DNA of 64,000 bases from Protea cynaroides (lineage: Eukaryota; Streptophyta; Magnoliopsida; Proteales; Proteaceae): NCBI GenBank assembly GCA_028583415.1, contig CM053276.1, positions 9,888,663 through 9,952,662 on the forward strand, given 5' to 3'. Position numbers and translations under genes: made by a program. Numbering within the stretch: position 1 is the first letter of the stretch; each line of letters starts with the position of its first letter. Shown here piece after piece: positions 35,901-48,588 of the stretch. Below the pieces are notes generated by a model. The model worked only from the letters and a program-made list of their open reading frames with translations. It searched no databases and was not told where the DNA came from.

Positions 35901-37059
35901 TCAAAGGGGATTGATACAATCCCCAATCACCCTTCATCAACGGTTTCGCTCGATTTGAGCCCAAGGTTAGTACTCTAAACAAATTCAGAGGTCGTTATAA
36001 TGCCCGAATGCCAATTTTGCTTGAAAAATGCTAATTTTCATGAAATCTCAATCATGAATGCTCTATTACATGCTTGTTAATGTTAGGATGCCTATGTCTA
36101 ACATTTTTCATGAATGATAATTTGTCTAAGCTATTCAATGATGAATTTTTGATTGATATACAATGATGTTTGATGTTTTTTGTAAATTTCATAAAGTGAT
36201 TTTCTGATCTGAAAATTCCAGATTTAGGGTTCAAACTTAGGACGTACATCATATGTATTTTTTCTAAGATTTTGAAGCCCAAACTTTTATGGGAGTCTCT
36301 CTGATATGATAGAAGACTACCCTAAAATTTTCGCTCCATTTGGAATTGGGGAAATATATCAAAAAATTTGTCTTTGACATTGCTATTTTTCTCGGATGTA
36401 ATGCAATCCTCCATCGGAAAGTCTCTAGACAAAGGTCTTATGGCCATAATCAGAAAATCCACTTAACATGAACTTTTTAGACATTAAAGTCTTCTAAAAA
36501 ATGGCACTGGTTTCATATTTCTTCCATTTTTCGTTGAATTGATATCAATTTTTAAGTGCATAGTGCTTTGATTTCAGATCTGTCATGATGTGCTGATTTG
36601 CATGATTGAAAAGAGTCATTTTTAACAAAGAAAATATACTGTTTTAACTTGTTTTTCTTAATGAAATTTTAGATCAAACAGTTATCTACATAGATATATG
36701 TCTGTATTTAATTTTCATTAAGAATAGAATTTTATTTGGAATTTATGGTGCAACTGGTCAAAAATATGGAACAGACCTGACCAGTGTATTTGCCTGTACT
36801 TGGAGAATATTTTCGACCTTCTTATGGTCTCTTTTAGGATTAGCTTCCTTGAGACAAAATGTTGGCCTCTGAGTCTTCTTTCCAGGGATATCTTGTAAGA
36901 ATTTTTTGAGTAAGTACAGTGCCCTATGTGCCCATTTGGTCCAGCCGACAAAGCTGTCATCTTGCTACGTGTTCCATCATGTTTTGATTGATTCTCATAT
37001 GCTTTGGTTGTTTCTCACATGCCATATTTGATGCTATGCTATGTTCGGATGCTCGTATG

Positions 37060-37190
37060 CATACACTACTATAATTGGAATGGTCACACTGCCATAATTG
37101 GAATAGTCACACCGCCATAATTAGAATGATCACATTGCCATAATTGGAATAATCACATTGCCATGATTGGAATGCTACACATGCTTATTG
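37060..37190. repeat. ~28-bp tandem repeats
   Basis: Five or so units of the form TAATTGGAATGGTCACACTG CCA, with small variations, inside the solo LTR. Confidence 0.8.
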
Positions 37191-37589
37191 CCATATTTGT
37201 CTACTACACTTGCTCACATATTACTGCCATGTTTGGATGCACACTTACCATGTTTGTATTGATTCACATGCTCACTTGCCATTTTTGACTGATGTGTTGT
37301 TAAATTTGAATATATTTCCAACATGTTATATTTGGATACTTACACTGCTATATTTAAGCTCACATTGCTTTGTTAGATTGTTTACATTGTACAACAACTA
37401 GGGCAAGATACACCCTAAGATGGAAAGAATTGAACAATTAGGGTAGTGAAACCCTAAAAATGGAAAGAATAATTAGGGCAAAATAAACCCTAGAATAAAG
37501 AGAATAATTAGGGTATGAAACCCTAAAAAATGAAAAATCACAATGAAAAGGGATAGGAAACCCTAGAAACCTAAAAATGGAAACAATAA

Positions 37590-37850
37590 AAATGGTAGGA
37601 ATTTAGGTCTCATCCCTAGATCCTATTGACAAAAATAGAAAGAATTTGGTACACATCCCAAATAAAAATGGTAGGAATTTAGGTCTCATCCCTAGATCCT
37701 ATTAACAAAAATGGAAACAATAAAAATGGTAGGAATTTAGGTCTCATCCCTAGATCCTATTAACAAAAATGAAAACAATAAAAATGGTAGGAATTTAGGT
37801 CTCATCCCTAGATCCTATTGACAAAAATTGGAAGGATTTTGGTACACATT
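37590..37850. repeat. 58-bp tandem repeats, four copies
   Basis: The unit AAAAATGGTAGGAATTTAGG followed by TCTCATCCCTAGATCCTATT recurs four times. The three spacings include two of exactly 58 bp. The first and last copies end in a variant with GGTACACAT(C/T)CCAAAT. Confidence 0.85.
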
Positions 37851-38600
37851 CCAAATCCGACTCTCAAAACCCTTTGAACTACGTCATACCTGATTTCTAG
37901 GGTACACCCTAGAATACGTAGGCAATTTGGGAATCCCAAATACGGTACAAAGCCACCCATCAACCATACATTCAGCATAAACTTCAACTTGAACAACAAA
38001 GAATCTAATTGAAGCAAATGCATAAATCACTTCCATAATCTTTAATCACACAACCCAATTTCGAACTACGTTTTTGGACTTGATTTCCAGGATTGGAATA
38101 CGTAGGCAGTTTGAGATATCTTACACGTCTCAGATTCAGTCCAAGACCGAACCATCTTTGGTTCGGTTCACTGTATAATATTGTACATTACATTTGCTCG
38201 TTTATTTACTTTAAAACATGATTGGCTAAACCCTAGGTTAGAATAATTTAGCAACTTGGTTTAGGACATCCCCCATTGAACCCTAGTCATCCAGTTGACC
38301 AAGCACAGTCAAAATTAGAATTTAAGGAAAGTTTAGGAGGCCGATATTGATCGGGCGGTTTGGGTGCCTAACACCTTCCCATAACCGTACCCTGAATACT
38401 TACCCGATCTCTTGCACACCAAAGAACCGATACATTGGGTCACGAGTCAATAGAAGTCTTACCTTAGGGTGAGGCTACATTTTTAGAGGTCCTAGACCTT
38501 AATCTAGGTGGCGACTCCAACAGAATAAATCAATCTTCATCGATTACAGGACACATTTCCATCCCGAGGAGGATCACGTCGATTTTCCATTGTCCTCACA

Positions 38601-39113
38601 CTTGGTTCCCATAGCTTTCTGTAATCCTTTCCAGAACATTGATGTAAAACGAGGATCTCTATCAGATACTATACTTTCTGGGACGTCATGAAGTCTGACT
38701 ATATTATCCACATATAGCTTGGCCAACTTCTCCATGGTATACTGAGGTCTGACCGTGATGAATCAAGCTGTCTTGGCAAGTCGATCGACTATAACCCATA
38801 CTGCATCCATCGACCTTGGTGTCAAGGGTAAGCCAGTGACAAAATCCATTGTGATAAAATCTCACTTCCATGCTAACTCCGGTAGTGGATATAGCAAACT
38901 TGCGGGTCTCTGTCTTTCTGCTTTAACTTGTTGGCAATTCAGACATTGGAATACGAATCGAGCTACATCCGCTTTCATACCCCTCCACCAATATAATCTT
39001 TTTAAATCATGGTACATCTTAGTGCTTCCTGGATGTACCGAATATGGGGTGTAATGAGCTTTTGTCATAACTCTATCTCTGATATTTGAGTTCTCACTCT
39101 CAGGTATACATAA
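38601..39113 (-). pseudogene. Element A integrase, N-terminal part
   Basis: The frame 38862-39068 holds the HHCC zinc-binding region ([20 protein letters not shown], then CLNCQQVK). A stop follows at the WK*D position; beyond it the core DFVTGLPL and SDRDPRFTS segments can be read until the solo LTR insertion at 38600. The order joins onto 34214, showing one integrase gene split by the insertion. Confidence 0.8.
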
Positions 39114-40640
39114 TCATCCACGATACCTGAGTACCTTATCTGAATCTAAGGTAAATTCAGAGTTACTTTTACCCTTCTCTAGATCTTCTTGCACAGTCTT
39201 GAGGTGTGGATCCTGTAGGATTGCTACTTTGACCTCATCTATTAGATCCGATGAGATTTTCAAAGCAGCAAACATCAATGTGAACTTATGAATTAAGCCC
39301 TGTTCTACTGGATCTCTCGTAGTCTCTAATATATAGTCTTTATCATTCTCTATTGAGCCAGAGACTGCAGCACACAATGCAGCATTTGTACTAGGTCCTG
39401 CCTCAGGTTTCAATGCCCACCTTCTGCTTAAAGCATCGACCACAATGTTTGCCTTACCCGGATGGTACTGGATGTCACAATCATAATCTTTTAATAGCTC
39501 CAGCCATCTTCTCTGTCTCATATTCAGGTCCTTTTGAGTAAAAAGGTAAGTTAAGCTCTTGTGATCCAACTTAATCTGAAACTTTTCACCATAACGGTAG
39601 TGCCTCCAACTCTTGATTGGGTGAATGACAGCCGCTAACTCCAGATCATGCGTATGATAGTTCTTCTCATGCTCTTTCAAATGTCTTGATGCATAGGCAA
39701 TCACCTGTTCTCCTTGCATCAACACACATCCAAGACCCAACCCTGAGGCATCCGTATATAGGGTAAACGGCAAGCCTAGTGCTGAGATGGTCAAGATAGG
39801 TGCAGAGACTAGTCTTGACTTCAAAGTCTGAAAGCACTTCTCACACTCATCTGACCATATGAACTTTTCTCCTTTCTTGGTTAGTCTGGTAACTGGAACG
39901 GCAATTCTTGAGTAGTCTTCTACGAATCTTCTATAGTAACCAGCCAATCCAAGGAAACTACTAATCTCTGCAACTGATTTCGGTGCATCCCATCCTACTA
40001 TAGCTGCGATCTTGCTTGGATCTACCTTGATACCGTCTGCAGATATAACGTGACCCAAGAAGGCCACTTCTTTTAGCCAAAATTCACACTTCTTGAACTT
40101 GGCGTAAAGCTTCTCTCTTTTCAGTCGTTGTAGGACTGCTCTCAAATGTGTTGCATGAGTCTCCTTGTCCTTTGAGTAGACCAATATGTCGTCAATGAAT
40201 ACAATGATCGAAGTGTCCAACATGTCATGAAACACTTGGTTCATTAGTTCCATGAACGACGCTGGAGCGTTAGTCAACCCGAATGACATTACAAGGAACT
40301 CATAATGCCCATACCTTGTCCTGAAAGCAGTCTTCAGAATATCTGTTGTCTTGATCTTCAATTGTGATACCCTGATCTGAGATCGATCTTCGAGAAAACA
40401 TTTACACCCTGCAATTGATCAACCAGATCATCGATCCTAGGCAAAGGGTATCGGTTCTTGATGGTTAACTTGTTCAGCTTTCAGTAGTCGATACATAATC
40501 GTACGCTACCGTCCTTCTTCTTGACGAACAAAATAGGTGCTCCCCATGGCGATATGCTTGGTCGTATGAAACCCTTATCTAGTTGTTCTTGTAGTTGGGT
40601 CTTTAACTCCTTTAATTCGGTAGGGGCCATCCTGTGCCTT
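39114..40640 (-). pseudogene. Element A reverse transcriptase / RNase H
   Basis: The frame 39114-40361 carries [15 protein letters not shown], the catalytic [25 protein letters not shown], then RNase H with [23 protein letters not shown] and [13 protein letters not shown]. The upstream palm/finger part (40362-40640) is out of frame because a base is missing in the GYHQLK block. A stop replaces the arginine codon of the usual IDYRELNKL motif. It would copy the element RNA to DNA if intact; here it is broken. Confidence 0.85.
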
Positions 40641-41239
40641 AGACACTGGCGCCGACCCTGGCATAAGGTTTATCACGAACTCTATAGCCCTATCTGGAGG
40701 TAGACCTGGTAGATTTTCTGGGAACACATCTGAAAACTCTTGTACCACATCTAGATCTTCTATCTTTGGCACCTCTGCAGTGATGTCGACCACAGATACT
40801 AAGTACCCCACTCCTCCCTTCTCTAAGCATCTCTTAGCTTTTAAGGCAGAGAGGATTAGCTTTCGCTTCCTAGGTAACTTGGTTCCAATGAAGCTAAAAT
40901 CCTTTCCATTATCATATTTAAACGTGAGTTTTCTTTCATCACATAATAAGCTAGTTGAATGATGGCCTAGCCAATCCATTCCCAAGATGACGTCAAATTC
41001 TACCATCTCAAGTTGAGCCAGATTTGCTTCTAGGTTTCGGCCCTCAATACTAACTGTACATGGCCCATAGTATTCATTCAAGGCCACTTCTACTCCCAAC
41101 AGAGAGCGAACTATCAAGCTTGGGGTTAAATACTTGACAGGTAATTCCATTCGCTTCCCAAAAGAAATAGAAACGAAGGAGTGCGTGGCCCCAGAGTCAA
41201 AGAGTACTCTGGCGGATACACCAGCTATATTTACAGTTC
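40641..41239 (-). pseudogene. Element A protease
   Basis: An aspartic protease: the active-site DSGATHSF falls near 41190, downstream of the short intron. FDVILGMDWLGHHS and the linker PRKRKLILSALKAKRCLEKG follow, then [20 protein letters not shown] leading into RT. The frame 40575-41150 is long and nearly intact, but changes phase before RT. It matches the protease of element B residue for residue in the core. Confidence 0.8.
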
Positions 41240-41317
41240 CTAAAATTAACTATCCCTTAGTTCTACATGCTCAAACATAACAAACAATAAGCCAAATAGT
41301 AAGGGATGTAATCATAC
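41240..41317 (-). other. Short intron between gag and protease (element A)
   Basis: On the minus strand the gag frame reads ...SPDVVTG up to a GTATGATTAC donor. After 78 nt ending TTAATTTTAG it resumes with AACTGTAAATATAGC, giving VNIAG..DSGA. The interval has in-frame stops. Element B has the same reading-frame junction, with a different 68-nt interval, at the same codon and phase. No RNA evidence is available here. Confidence 0.6.
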
Positions 41318-42576
41318 CAGTAACCACATCAGGTGATGCGGCTGCCTCCTCAGTGGTGACTACGAATATCTTTCCTTGCTATGGCAGTTGCTTCTTGGGT
41401 AGAGTACAAGTCTTTGCATAATGACCCAATTGCTGACAGTTGAAACATTTGACATTTGGGTTCTGTCCAGCAAACTGTAACGGTGGTGGTGCAGTAGTGT
41501 TCCTTACAGGCACCACAACAGACTGAGCCCTGTATGGGCAGAATGGTCTTGTATTTCCTCCACCTGAAGTCTCAGTGGCAGGCCTCTTCAATCCCCTGTT
41601 CTGAGCAAAGAAACTGTCTCTTTGGCTAGATTCAATTACCCTAGGAATCTGTACAGTCTCATTATATACTTTCTTCTTCAAACCCAAAATGTGCTCTCGG
41701 ATACTTCCTCGCAATCCCATGGTAAACCTACGGGTCTTGGTTTCTTCTTCTTGCATGGTTGCCGGAGCGAAGAAGAATAGCTCTCCATACCTCTGCTGGT
41801 AAGCATCAACAGTCGACTGGGCTTGTTATAGGTTCAAGAATTCCTTCTCCATTTAGTCACGAAAGCTCTTTGGAAAGTACTTATCAGAGAAAGCTCCTTT
41901 GAGTATTTCCCAATTGATCTGAGTGTGCTTGACCTCTAAGTATGTTCGGGTAGAATTCCACCAGGCATTTGCATCTTCCTTGAGCATGTGCGTAGCAAAC
42001 AACACCTTTTCATCCTCCGTACAAGTCATCAGACGGAAGTTCTTCTCCAATTTAGCAACCCACTGTGCAGGCCACAGTGGTTTCCCTATGAAAGTAGGGG
42101 GTTTTAGTTTCAAGAACCTATACACCGCTCGACTTAGGTCATTCTGCCCTTGTGCGTTCATTCCATACCATGGTGGTGGGTACGGATAGATCCCTTGATA
42201 GGCAGACGACGTTGGAAATTGATGTGGTGGTTGTAGATTCTGTCATTGGCCCATCGACCCCGTACTACCATCCATTGGCAGTGTGGTGTTATTTCTTCCA
42301 AACTCAGGTGTACCTTCCGTAGGGATATATCCTGGTGGCCTGAACATCTTCAGCATCTAGTTCAGGAACACCTTCTGCTAAGCTTCCATCTGATAAACTA
42401 GATTTGCCACAATAGCCTCATAGTTAATTTGTTGGTACCCTGGGACTCTGCCTTTTTCCACCCTCTGTGTTTACATTCTGCTCATCAATATCTCCTATTT
42501 CCAGGTTGTTCTCATCTTGGCGCACCCTAGAGTGGTGACGCCTTCGTGAGCCTCTACGACCATTTCCGCCTACCAT
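41318..42576 (-). pseudogene. Element A gag
   Basis: It starts at ATG 42576 (MVGGNGRRGSRRRHH), with a stop or frame change before the Retro_gag part (frame 41853-42161: PTFIGKPLWPAQWVAKLEKN, ANAWWNSTRTYLE, YFPKSFRD). The nucleocapsid end (frame 41379-41756) has the CCHC zinc knuckle CFNCQQLGHYAKTC (CX2CX4HX4C). It would form the virus-like particle. Several stops and a short gap make it inactive. Confidence 0.8.
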
Positions 42577-42764
42577 CTCAGATTAGTTTTTCTCTGCTTG
42601 GATCTGAGAAGAAGACATAACACATGAGGTACAGTCGAATAGTCATAATAGTGTTAGTATTTAACAAGTGCAAGGCGAAACTCGTAAGGAAACTTAAATC
42701 AAAATTTTTACAAATTTTTCCCAAAATTTTTTGTGCTTCAAATAGTTGACCAATCGCAACATAC

Positions 42765-42970
42765 CGGTCGCGGCACTGTATAAGGTAGTGTAACCGGTAT
42801 CTCCAGGCGGACAAACTTTTGGAGTTCCCGAGGGGTACCGGTCGATGTACCGATCGCAACCCTGTGGGAAATGGAGCGACCGGTATAGTCGACCGGTCAG
42901 AATTTTTCTCTGATCGAGAGGTACCGGTCGATATACCCTGGGGGGTACCGGTCGACCGGTATGGGCAAAA
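42765..42970. promoter_or_regulatory. ACCGGT motif array in element A leader
   Basis: Nine ACCGGT palindromes, most extended to ACCGGTCGA or TCGACCGGT, lie within 200 bp between the gag start (minus) and the antisense ORF (plus). The same word clusters twice in each LTR of this family. The function is unknown; a protein-binding array is an inference. Confidence 0.7.
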
Positions 42971-43586
42971 CCATCGACCGGTATGCCCAAAACACTCTTT
43001 AAAATCGGGAAAAGTGAGAAAAATCTCAGTTTTCCTTTCTTCTTCCTCTCCGGTGGCTATTCCTCTCTGGCTTTGTGAGTTGTTACAGTCCAACCGGTGG
43101 TTTTAAAAGCAATTTTCTTCCGATTAAGACCTTGAACATCGCCTCCAAGTAAGTTCCTTCCCTCCATTCTTCATTTTTACATTGTTTCTTCATGGTTTCA
43201 TGCCCAAAACTAGGTTTTTCTTAGTTTAGAAGATTCTAACCGTAGGAACTCTCTTCCTTCGGCTTAGAAAGGGTTTAGGGACCTCTATGAGCAAAAGCCC
43301 TCAACCAATTTGAGGTTCTACCGGATAGTTTTCAAAAAAAAATCAAGTTTTTAGGTTTTTAACCTAGGTTTTTAGTAAAAATCGAATTTTTTTCTTTTAA
43401 TTTCCAAATTCCTTGATTGTTTGATGGATGTTTGGTTTCCATGTGGTGTTAAAGGGTGGTGTAAGTCCGCCTCCCCAGATTTTGGGTGAGTTCGAGGCTT
43501 TTGCTTCCATTACTGTCGTTATGCTACCGAAATTTTGGAAATTCTAACCAATTTCTATTATTTTTGTCTTTGTTTTGTAGTTCAAC

Positions 43587-44813
43587 ATGTCTCAACGCAG
43601 AGGCGCTGGTAAACATGCCTTTGGTCTAGGCATGAACCGTCCGCATCCTCCGGTTCCACAGCTCGATGAGCGGTGGTTTAATTCTGAGGCGACACAAGCC
43701 CACTTTCCCTAGTTTGAGGAGAAAATATTGAGACGGGGCAACGGGTGAAACTGGAGCAGCTGCAGCGGTTTGACGTTGAAGCAGCTTTTGGTAGACTTGG
43801 GTGGTTACCCGTCATTACATACTCTGTGACCACCCGACCCAACTTAGTCAAACATTCTACGCCAACCTGGAGATAGAGGGAAATGTCAATGACTTCAGCC
43901 GAGGCAGGGAACTCTGCCTTACCACTTTCGTCATGGGTGTCCCTATCTCTTTCGACACTCACCAGCTTACCAATCTTCTGGGAATTCCAAATGATGGTGA
44001 CTTGGTCTACTGTGCCCCTAAGATGAAGGACTTTCTCACTGATGATCTGCGCCAGGAGATTTCAGAGCAAATACTTAACCCTGGAGCGCCTATGAAGGCT
44101 GCTAGCTTGAGACCTGTGCCTCGAGTATACTGTCGCATCATCCAGCACAATATCGTGCCTCAGAGCGGTCACTACAGTGAGTTGTCTCAGCTCACTCAGT
44201 ATTTGACTTATTGCGTCAGCACTGGGGAGTGGATCTGTCTCCCTTACATCATTATCAGGACCATGCATCAGGCTACTATGCCCGACCAGACCAGTAACCT
44301 TCCATATGGCCGACTCATCACTACTTTTCTGCAGTGTTTACGGGTGGACATGAGGGGTGAGACTACAGTTGAGGATACCATGACCTCTGACATTGACTGG
44401 GATGCCATTCTCCTAATGAGGATGGACAACTTGCCGATCAGTGATGAGGAGTTAGAGGCTCGTCCTCGTCCATTCAGGAGGGTAGCAGTAGTGGCAGCAG
44501 CAACAGCAGCAGTCAATGCAGCTCATGCAAAAGAGGTAGGGGATGATGGTGATGATGATGATGATCAGATGGAGGACATTCCAGCACAGCACCACAGCCC
44601 ACACCTGTAGCAGGACCATCCCAGCCTCCTCTCGATACCGTGATGGGTATGTTTACGGAGATCCAGGATGTCCAGCGTGAGATGAGCCATGACCTGGGGC
44701 GTCTTGCTTGTAGCCTCAGAGTCACACAGGAGCAAGTACACTGGCTTAAGGTGTCTTATGAGCGTGACTATGACATCACCGACCCTATTCCTCCTATGCC
44801 CCCATCCCCATGA
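43587..44813 (+). pseudogene. Antisense additional ORF of element A
   Basis: It lies between the 5' LTR and gag, on the strand opposite gag-pol. The start MSQRRGAGKHAF follows TTTTGTAG, an acceptor-like site. The main frame 43801-44610 contains FYANLEIEGNVNDFSRG, VPISFDTHQLTNLLGIP, VYCRIIQHNIVPQSGHY and LPYGRLITTFLQCLRVDM, resembling the domain catalogued as putative plant transposon protein. An acidic DDGDDDDDQMED linker and a heptad-like C-terminus (GMFTEIQDVQREMSHDLGRL) follow. There is an in-frame TAG at 43710-43712 and at least three phase changes. Homologous throughout to the ORF of element B. Molecular role unknown. Confidence 0.75.
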
Positions 44814-45177
44814 TAGACTTCTTATTTTATCTCTCTCTCAGCATGGTTTTTATATAACAGGGTAATTATCCGGCTTGTGGGCTATACCTTGTAGCACCAT
44901 TACTTATCACTCTTTGGATGTTTTTATGATTATATAATTTTTCTTCTTACTTGTTATAGAAAATTATGATCAATCTGCTTGTTACTATGGTTTTCTCACT
45001 AGAGCATGTCTATTTATTAATTCCACCTTTAGTATAGTACATTATACTCTTTCATATTTAGTCTCAAACATCAAACAAGTGCTTAAGGTATATTTTTATT
45101 AAGACTTTTAAATTCTTTCTATCTCAGTTCATCGACTCAGTTAAGTGCATGTATGGTCTGTTGGACAGAGCCTAAGA

Positions 45178-45189
45178 GCTCTGATACCA
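45178..45189 (-). promoter_or_regulatory. Primer-binding site, element A
   Basis: On the minus strand TGGTATCAGAGC begins three bases inside the 5' LTR end (spacer ACT). This is the standard complement of the 3' end of initiator tRNA-Met, used to prime minus-strand DNA synthesis. Confidence 0.9.
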
Positions 45190-45192
45190 AGT

Positions 45193-46370
45193 TGTCACAC
45201 CCCAATTCTGACTGAACCAGAACTGTGAGTGAACCATCACTGAACCAACGGTTCACACCAGGATCTCAATAAGACCGTGTCCACTCATACAAATCATTGC
45301 ACATAACCATAATCAGAATATAATAAAATATAGCGAAAGTCTTAAATAAAATGAACTAAGTGATCTATTGATAAATTTAATAAAATATTTCGTTATTCGA
45401 ATACCAAAACATAATTAAATATCCTTACATCAACTGTATCTCCAACCAAAAATAATTTAAATAAATTAAAACCAATCCTAGAGGTACACGCAGAAAGGGC
45501 ATTCGCATGAAGCGTCATGCTTGTCCTCTCCTACTTGCATGTCCAAAGCAGCAACACCTCCGTACGCCAGAGCATTCAGGTAATCCTCCATCGTTTAACC
45601 TGCATCAACATCTAAAAATAGTGTATACACAAAGATGAGCTCACAATTTAGCTCAGTAAGACAATCAGACAACGCAACAAACATATGCATGAGTAACATT
45701 CACATCATGGTCTGGTTTTAAGTTTGCAATGTCTTATAGAAAGGATTGGCGGCCACCGCACCTCTATACATGAGTGTGTGAATCCGCCCAATGGATCAAA
45801 CACCACTGTCGTCCCACATGCACCCTACCATGGAAAAGAGATAGAGCTAGAGCGTCAGGATCAAACACCGCCAACACTTCCCCTGATACCCTACCCATAC
45901 CAACACGTAAGCCCCTATTGGCGAGGGCTTGCAAACTGGACTCGCAACTAACCAATCCTATATGTCATCACAGTAGGCCCTATCCCAGTGTAGTTTCCTA
46001 CGACAAAGAGACAGAGCTAGAGTCTAGTGGCCAGGCCAGAGACCACAGTGCCACTGCTTCCTCCTGATACCCTACCCGCACCAAACATGTTAAGACAGAA
46101 CGATACGAAAAGGTGTTAGTGTGAGGAATAATCCCAGACCCTCGGCCCTTCACATTTCACACACCAACGAAAACAATTACATGCCTAACAGTCACATCCT
46201 AGCATAACGAGTATGCATGAACAATAATAATAACTGAAAGTAAAGGATGACATGCGAGAATGCACAAACATCAGTCCACAGAATCATAGTTATTAACAAT
46301 GTTTTACTGTTAATAAATTATTAGGGTTTAGGTCTGATTCTCTTACCTGACACTTGTTTGATAGCTTGCT
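45193..46370 (-). mobile_element. Element A 5' LTR, part 1
   Basis: Begins (plus strand) TGTCACACCCCAATTCTGAC and is homologous to the plus-strand LTR at 29927-32085. It is interrupted at 46370 by element B. The last five bases TTGCT are duplicated at 58199-58203. The uninterrupted 3' LTR reads GATAGCTTGCTCCGCGTC here, confirming the insertion site. Confidence 0.9.
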
Positions 46371-48588
46371 TGTCACACCCCAATTCCACACTATTCAGAA
46401 TGATGTGATGAACCGCTAACAAACCAACGGTTCAACTAGGATCCGAGTAAGCTATATCTGTGTTATCTAAACCCCATACATCCACATTCATAATCAGAGT
46501 AAATATACAATAGCAGAAGTCTTATAATAAAATGAACTGATGAATCTAAATATGATATTAATATTTAAATACCAAATTATTTGCATCAACTAAGACATAA
46601 ATAAATATCATTACATCCCTTTAATAAATCCAAATAATTAAATAAAAGAAAAACCCTAAACGAACACGCATGAGTTGCACTCGCAAGAGGAGTCATGCGT
46701 ATCCTCTACATCTTCAGCTTCAATCGCCGCCACATGTCCATACGCTGGAGCATCAATATAATCTGCAACAGTGGTACCTGCATCATCAACTAAAAATATT
46801 CGACGTCGAGAGGGTGAACACACATCATGGCTAGTGAGCAAACAAAACAATGCAACAACACATATGCATGCGATTCAATTCATATCTTTGGTCTGGTTTT
46901 ACGTTTGCACTGTGCTATAGAAAGGATAGGAGGCCACCGCACCTCTATGCACGAGAGTGTGGATACGCCCGATGAACCTCTCACCGTCGCCCACAGCACC
47001 CACAATGAACATTGTACAACGAAGGTCACGTTTATCGATGCATAACTCCATACCAACAAATAAACCCCTGATGGCTAGGGCTGCAAACGGGGCTCGCTAC
47101 TAACCAATCCTAATGTCAAACAGTGTATCCAAGGCCTCACCCCAGCATCCCTCTGAGCACCTGTAGAGATAGATCTAAGGCCCCCCGGTAGAGTATAGGA
47201 CTCAAAGACCGAGACCCTCCTTGATGCCCTACGTCGCAATAGTTCTGCTAAGGTAATGGCGATACGACGATGCTAATACACAAGACTTGAGTTAGAGATA
47301 GAGCTAAAGTGCCGGATCAAACACCGCCTAACACTTCCCCTGATGCCCTACTCGCATCAAGCACACTAACCACATACAAACATTCACATGCCTATTCCTA
47401 GCATCAATCATCATCATCATGTTATAAGTAAACAAAATTAAATATGCATGAACAATAATAGCAGGAATATTGGATGATATGTTGAATGCACATTACAAGC
47501 ATATTTGCATAGAATCAAGCATGGCACCGGACTAAAAATAAATAAAAATAATTTATTATTAACCAGTTAATGTAGGTCTTGTTTCCTCACCTTAGCTTGC
47601 TAGTAGATCCTCTTTCAAGCTTTAAGAATCACCTTTATATGGATATTATATTGCTAGAAGACCTAACAAAGTCGATAAAATTTAATTAGATTTAATTCCA
47701 ATTTTCTAACTTGTTGTTATCTATAGGGTCGCAGGATGGGTCGCAGGTAGGGTAGCAGTATACTGCGACCCTCTGTAACAGGGTCGATATCAGGGTCGAT
47801 GGGTCTATCGACCCTATGTGCGACCACCTCTGGTTTTGGTCGATATTCTTATGTTTTGATCCATTCTTCCTTGTTTAACTCCTATGGCTTCTTCCATAGT
47901 CCATTCCACATACTTTCTATGGATTAAAACTTCTCTTCACCCAATATATAGTCTAATTGATATCCTCCATGGTTTCCATTGAAACCTAACCATGGATGGA
48001 TAGATTGGGTTTCTCCTACATCTTCCTTCAACTATTCTAAGTCTCACAAAATTCATAGGATTAGTATTCTTACCTGAGAAGAACACTCCTTCTCTACAAC
48101 TCTTCTCCTTTTTCTTCTTCTCTCCTTTCCTTCTCTTCTTCCTCTCTTCCTTATCTTCTCTTTCTCTCAATTCAATTAGGGTTCTAAAAGGAGTGAAAGA
48201 GGCCTAGGGACATCCTTAAAATAGAGTAGGAACATCCTAAAATAAGTCCCTTTTGGATTAGGAAAGAGCCCTAACCAAAATTATGAAAATTTCCTAATTC
48301 TGTTTTCGACGGCAACTGAGGGTCGATGAGGGGGTCGATGATCCCGTCGACCCCTAAATCCTAAAGTGTCCGACCCCCTCTGTAAAATAGGGGGTCTGAC
48401 TTTCTGTCTTGGGGGGTCCGACCCTCCCTTGCTGGGTATGCGACATTCCCCTTTATTTAAGTGTTTTTGGGTCAATTTGATACCTGGGATCACGATCTCC
48501 TTCACGCCCTTGGTCCATTTGGCTCGACCATGATGGGTAAACCTGATTCAAGGTGGTAAGACCGAGTTAGTTTGATACGGGTCTTACA
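46371..48588 (-). mobile_element. Element B 3' LTR
   Basis: TGTCACACCCCAATTCCACA at 46371 to GGGTCTTACA at 48588 (plus-strand reading). GGGTCGA/GCGACCC clusters occur near 47730-47845 and 48308-48440. Donor-like CAG|GTAAGAATAC on the minus strand lies near 48075. Confidence 0.92.

Larger units (their letters stand above)
34220..38600 (+). mobile_element. Solo LTR, Tat/Ogre-like, 4,381 bp
   Basis: The element starts TGTAAGCACCCCATTTTT and ends GTCCTCACA, flanked by perfect CTTGG target duplications (34215-34219 and 38601-38605) within element A's integrase. It carries no gag-pol coding sequence. Near its 3' end it has GGTGCCTAACACCTTCCC and GGTGGCGACTCCAACAG, typical of long LTRs of Tat/Ogre-lineage plant gypsy elements. 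Both termini and target duplication with no internal part indicate a solo LTR. A non-autonomous element with very short LTRs is the alternative. Confidence 0.75.

Noticed and set aside
35159..35982. Long Ser/Phe/Leu-rich and Arg/Glu-rich ORFs
   Set aside because: Shadows of a GA-rich simple-sequence tract inside a solo LTR.
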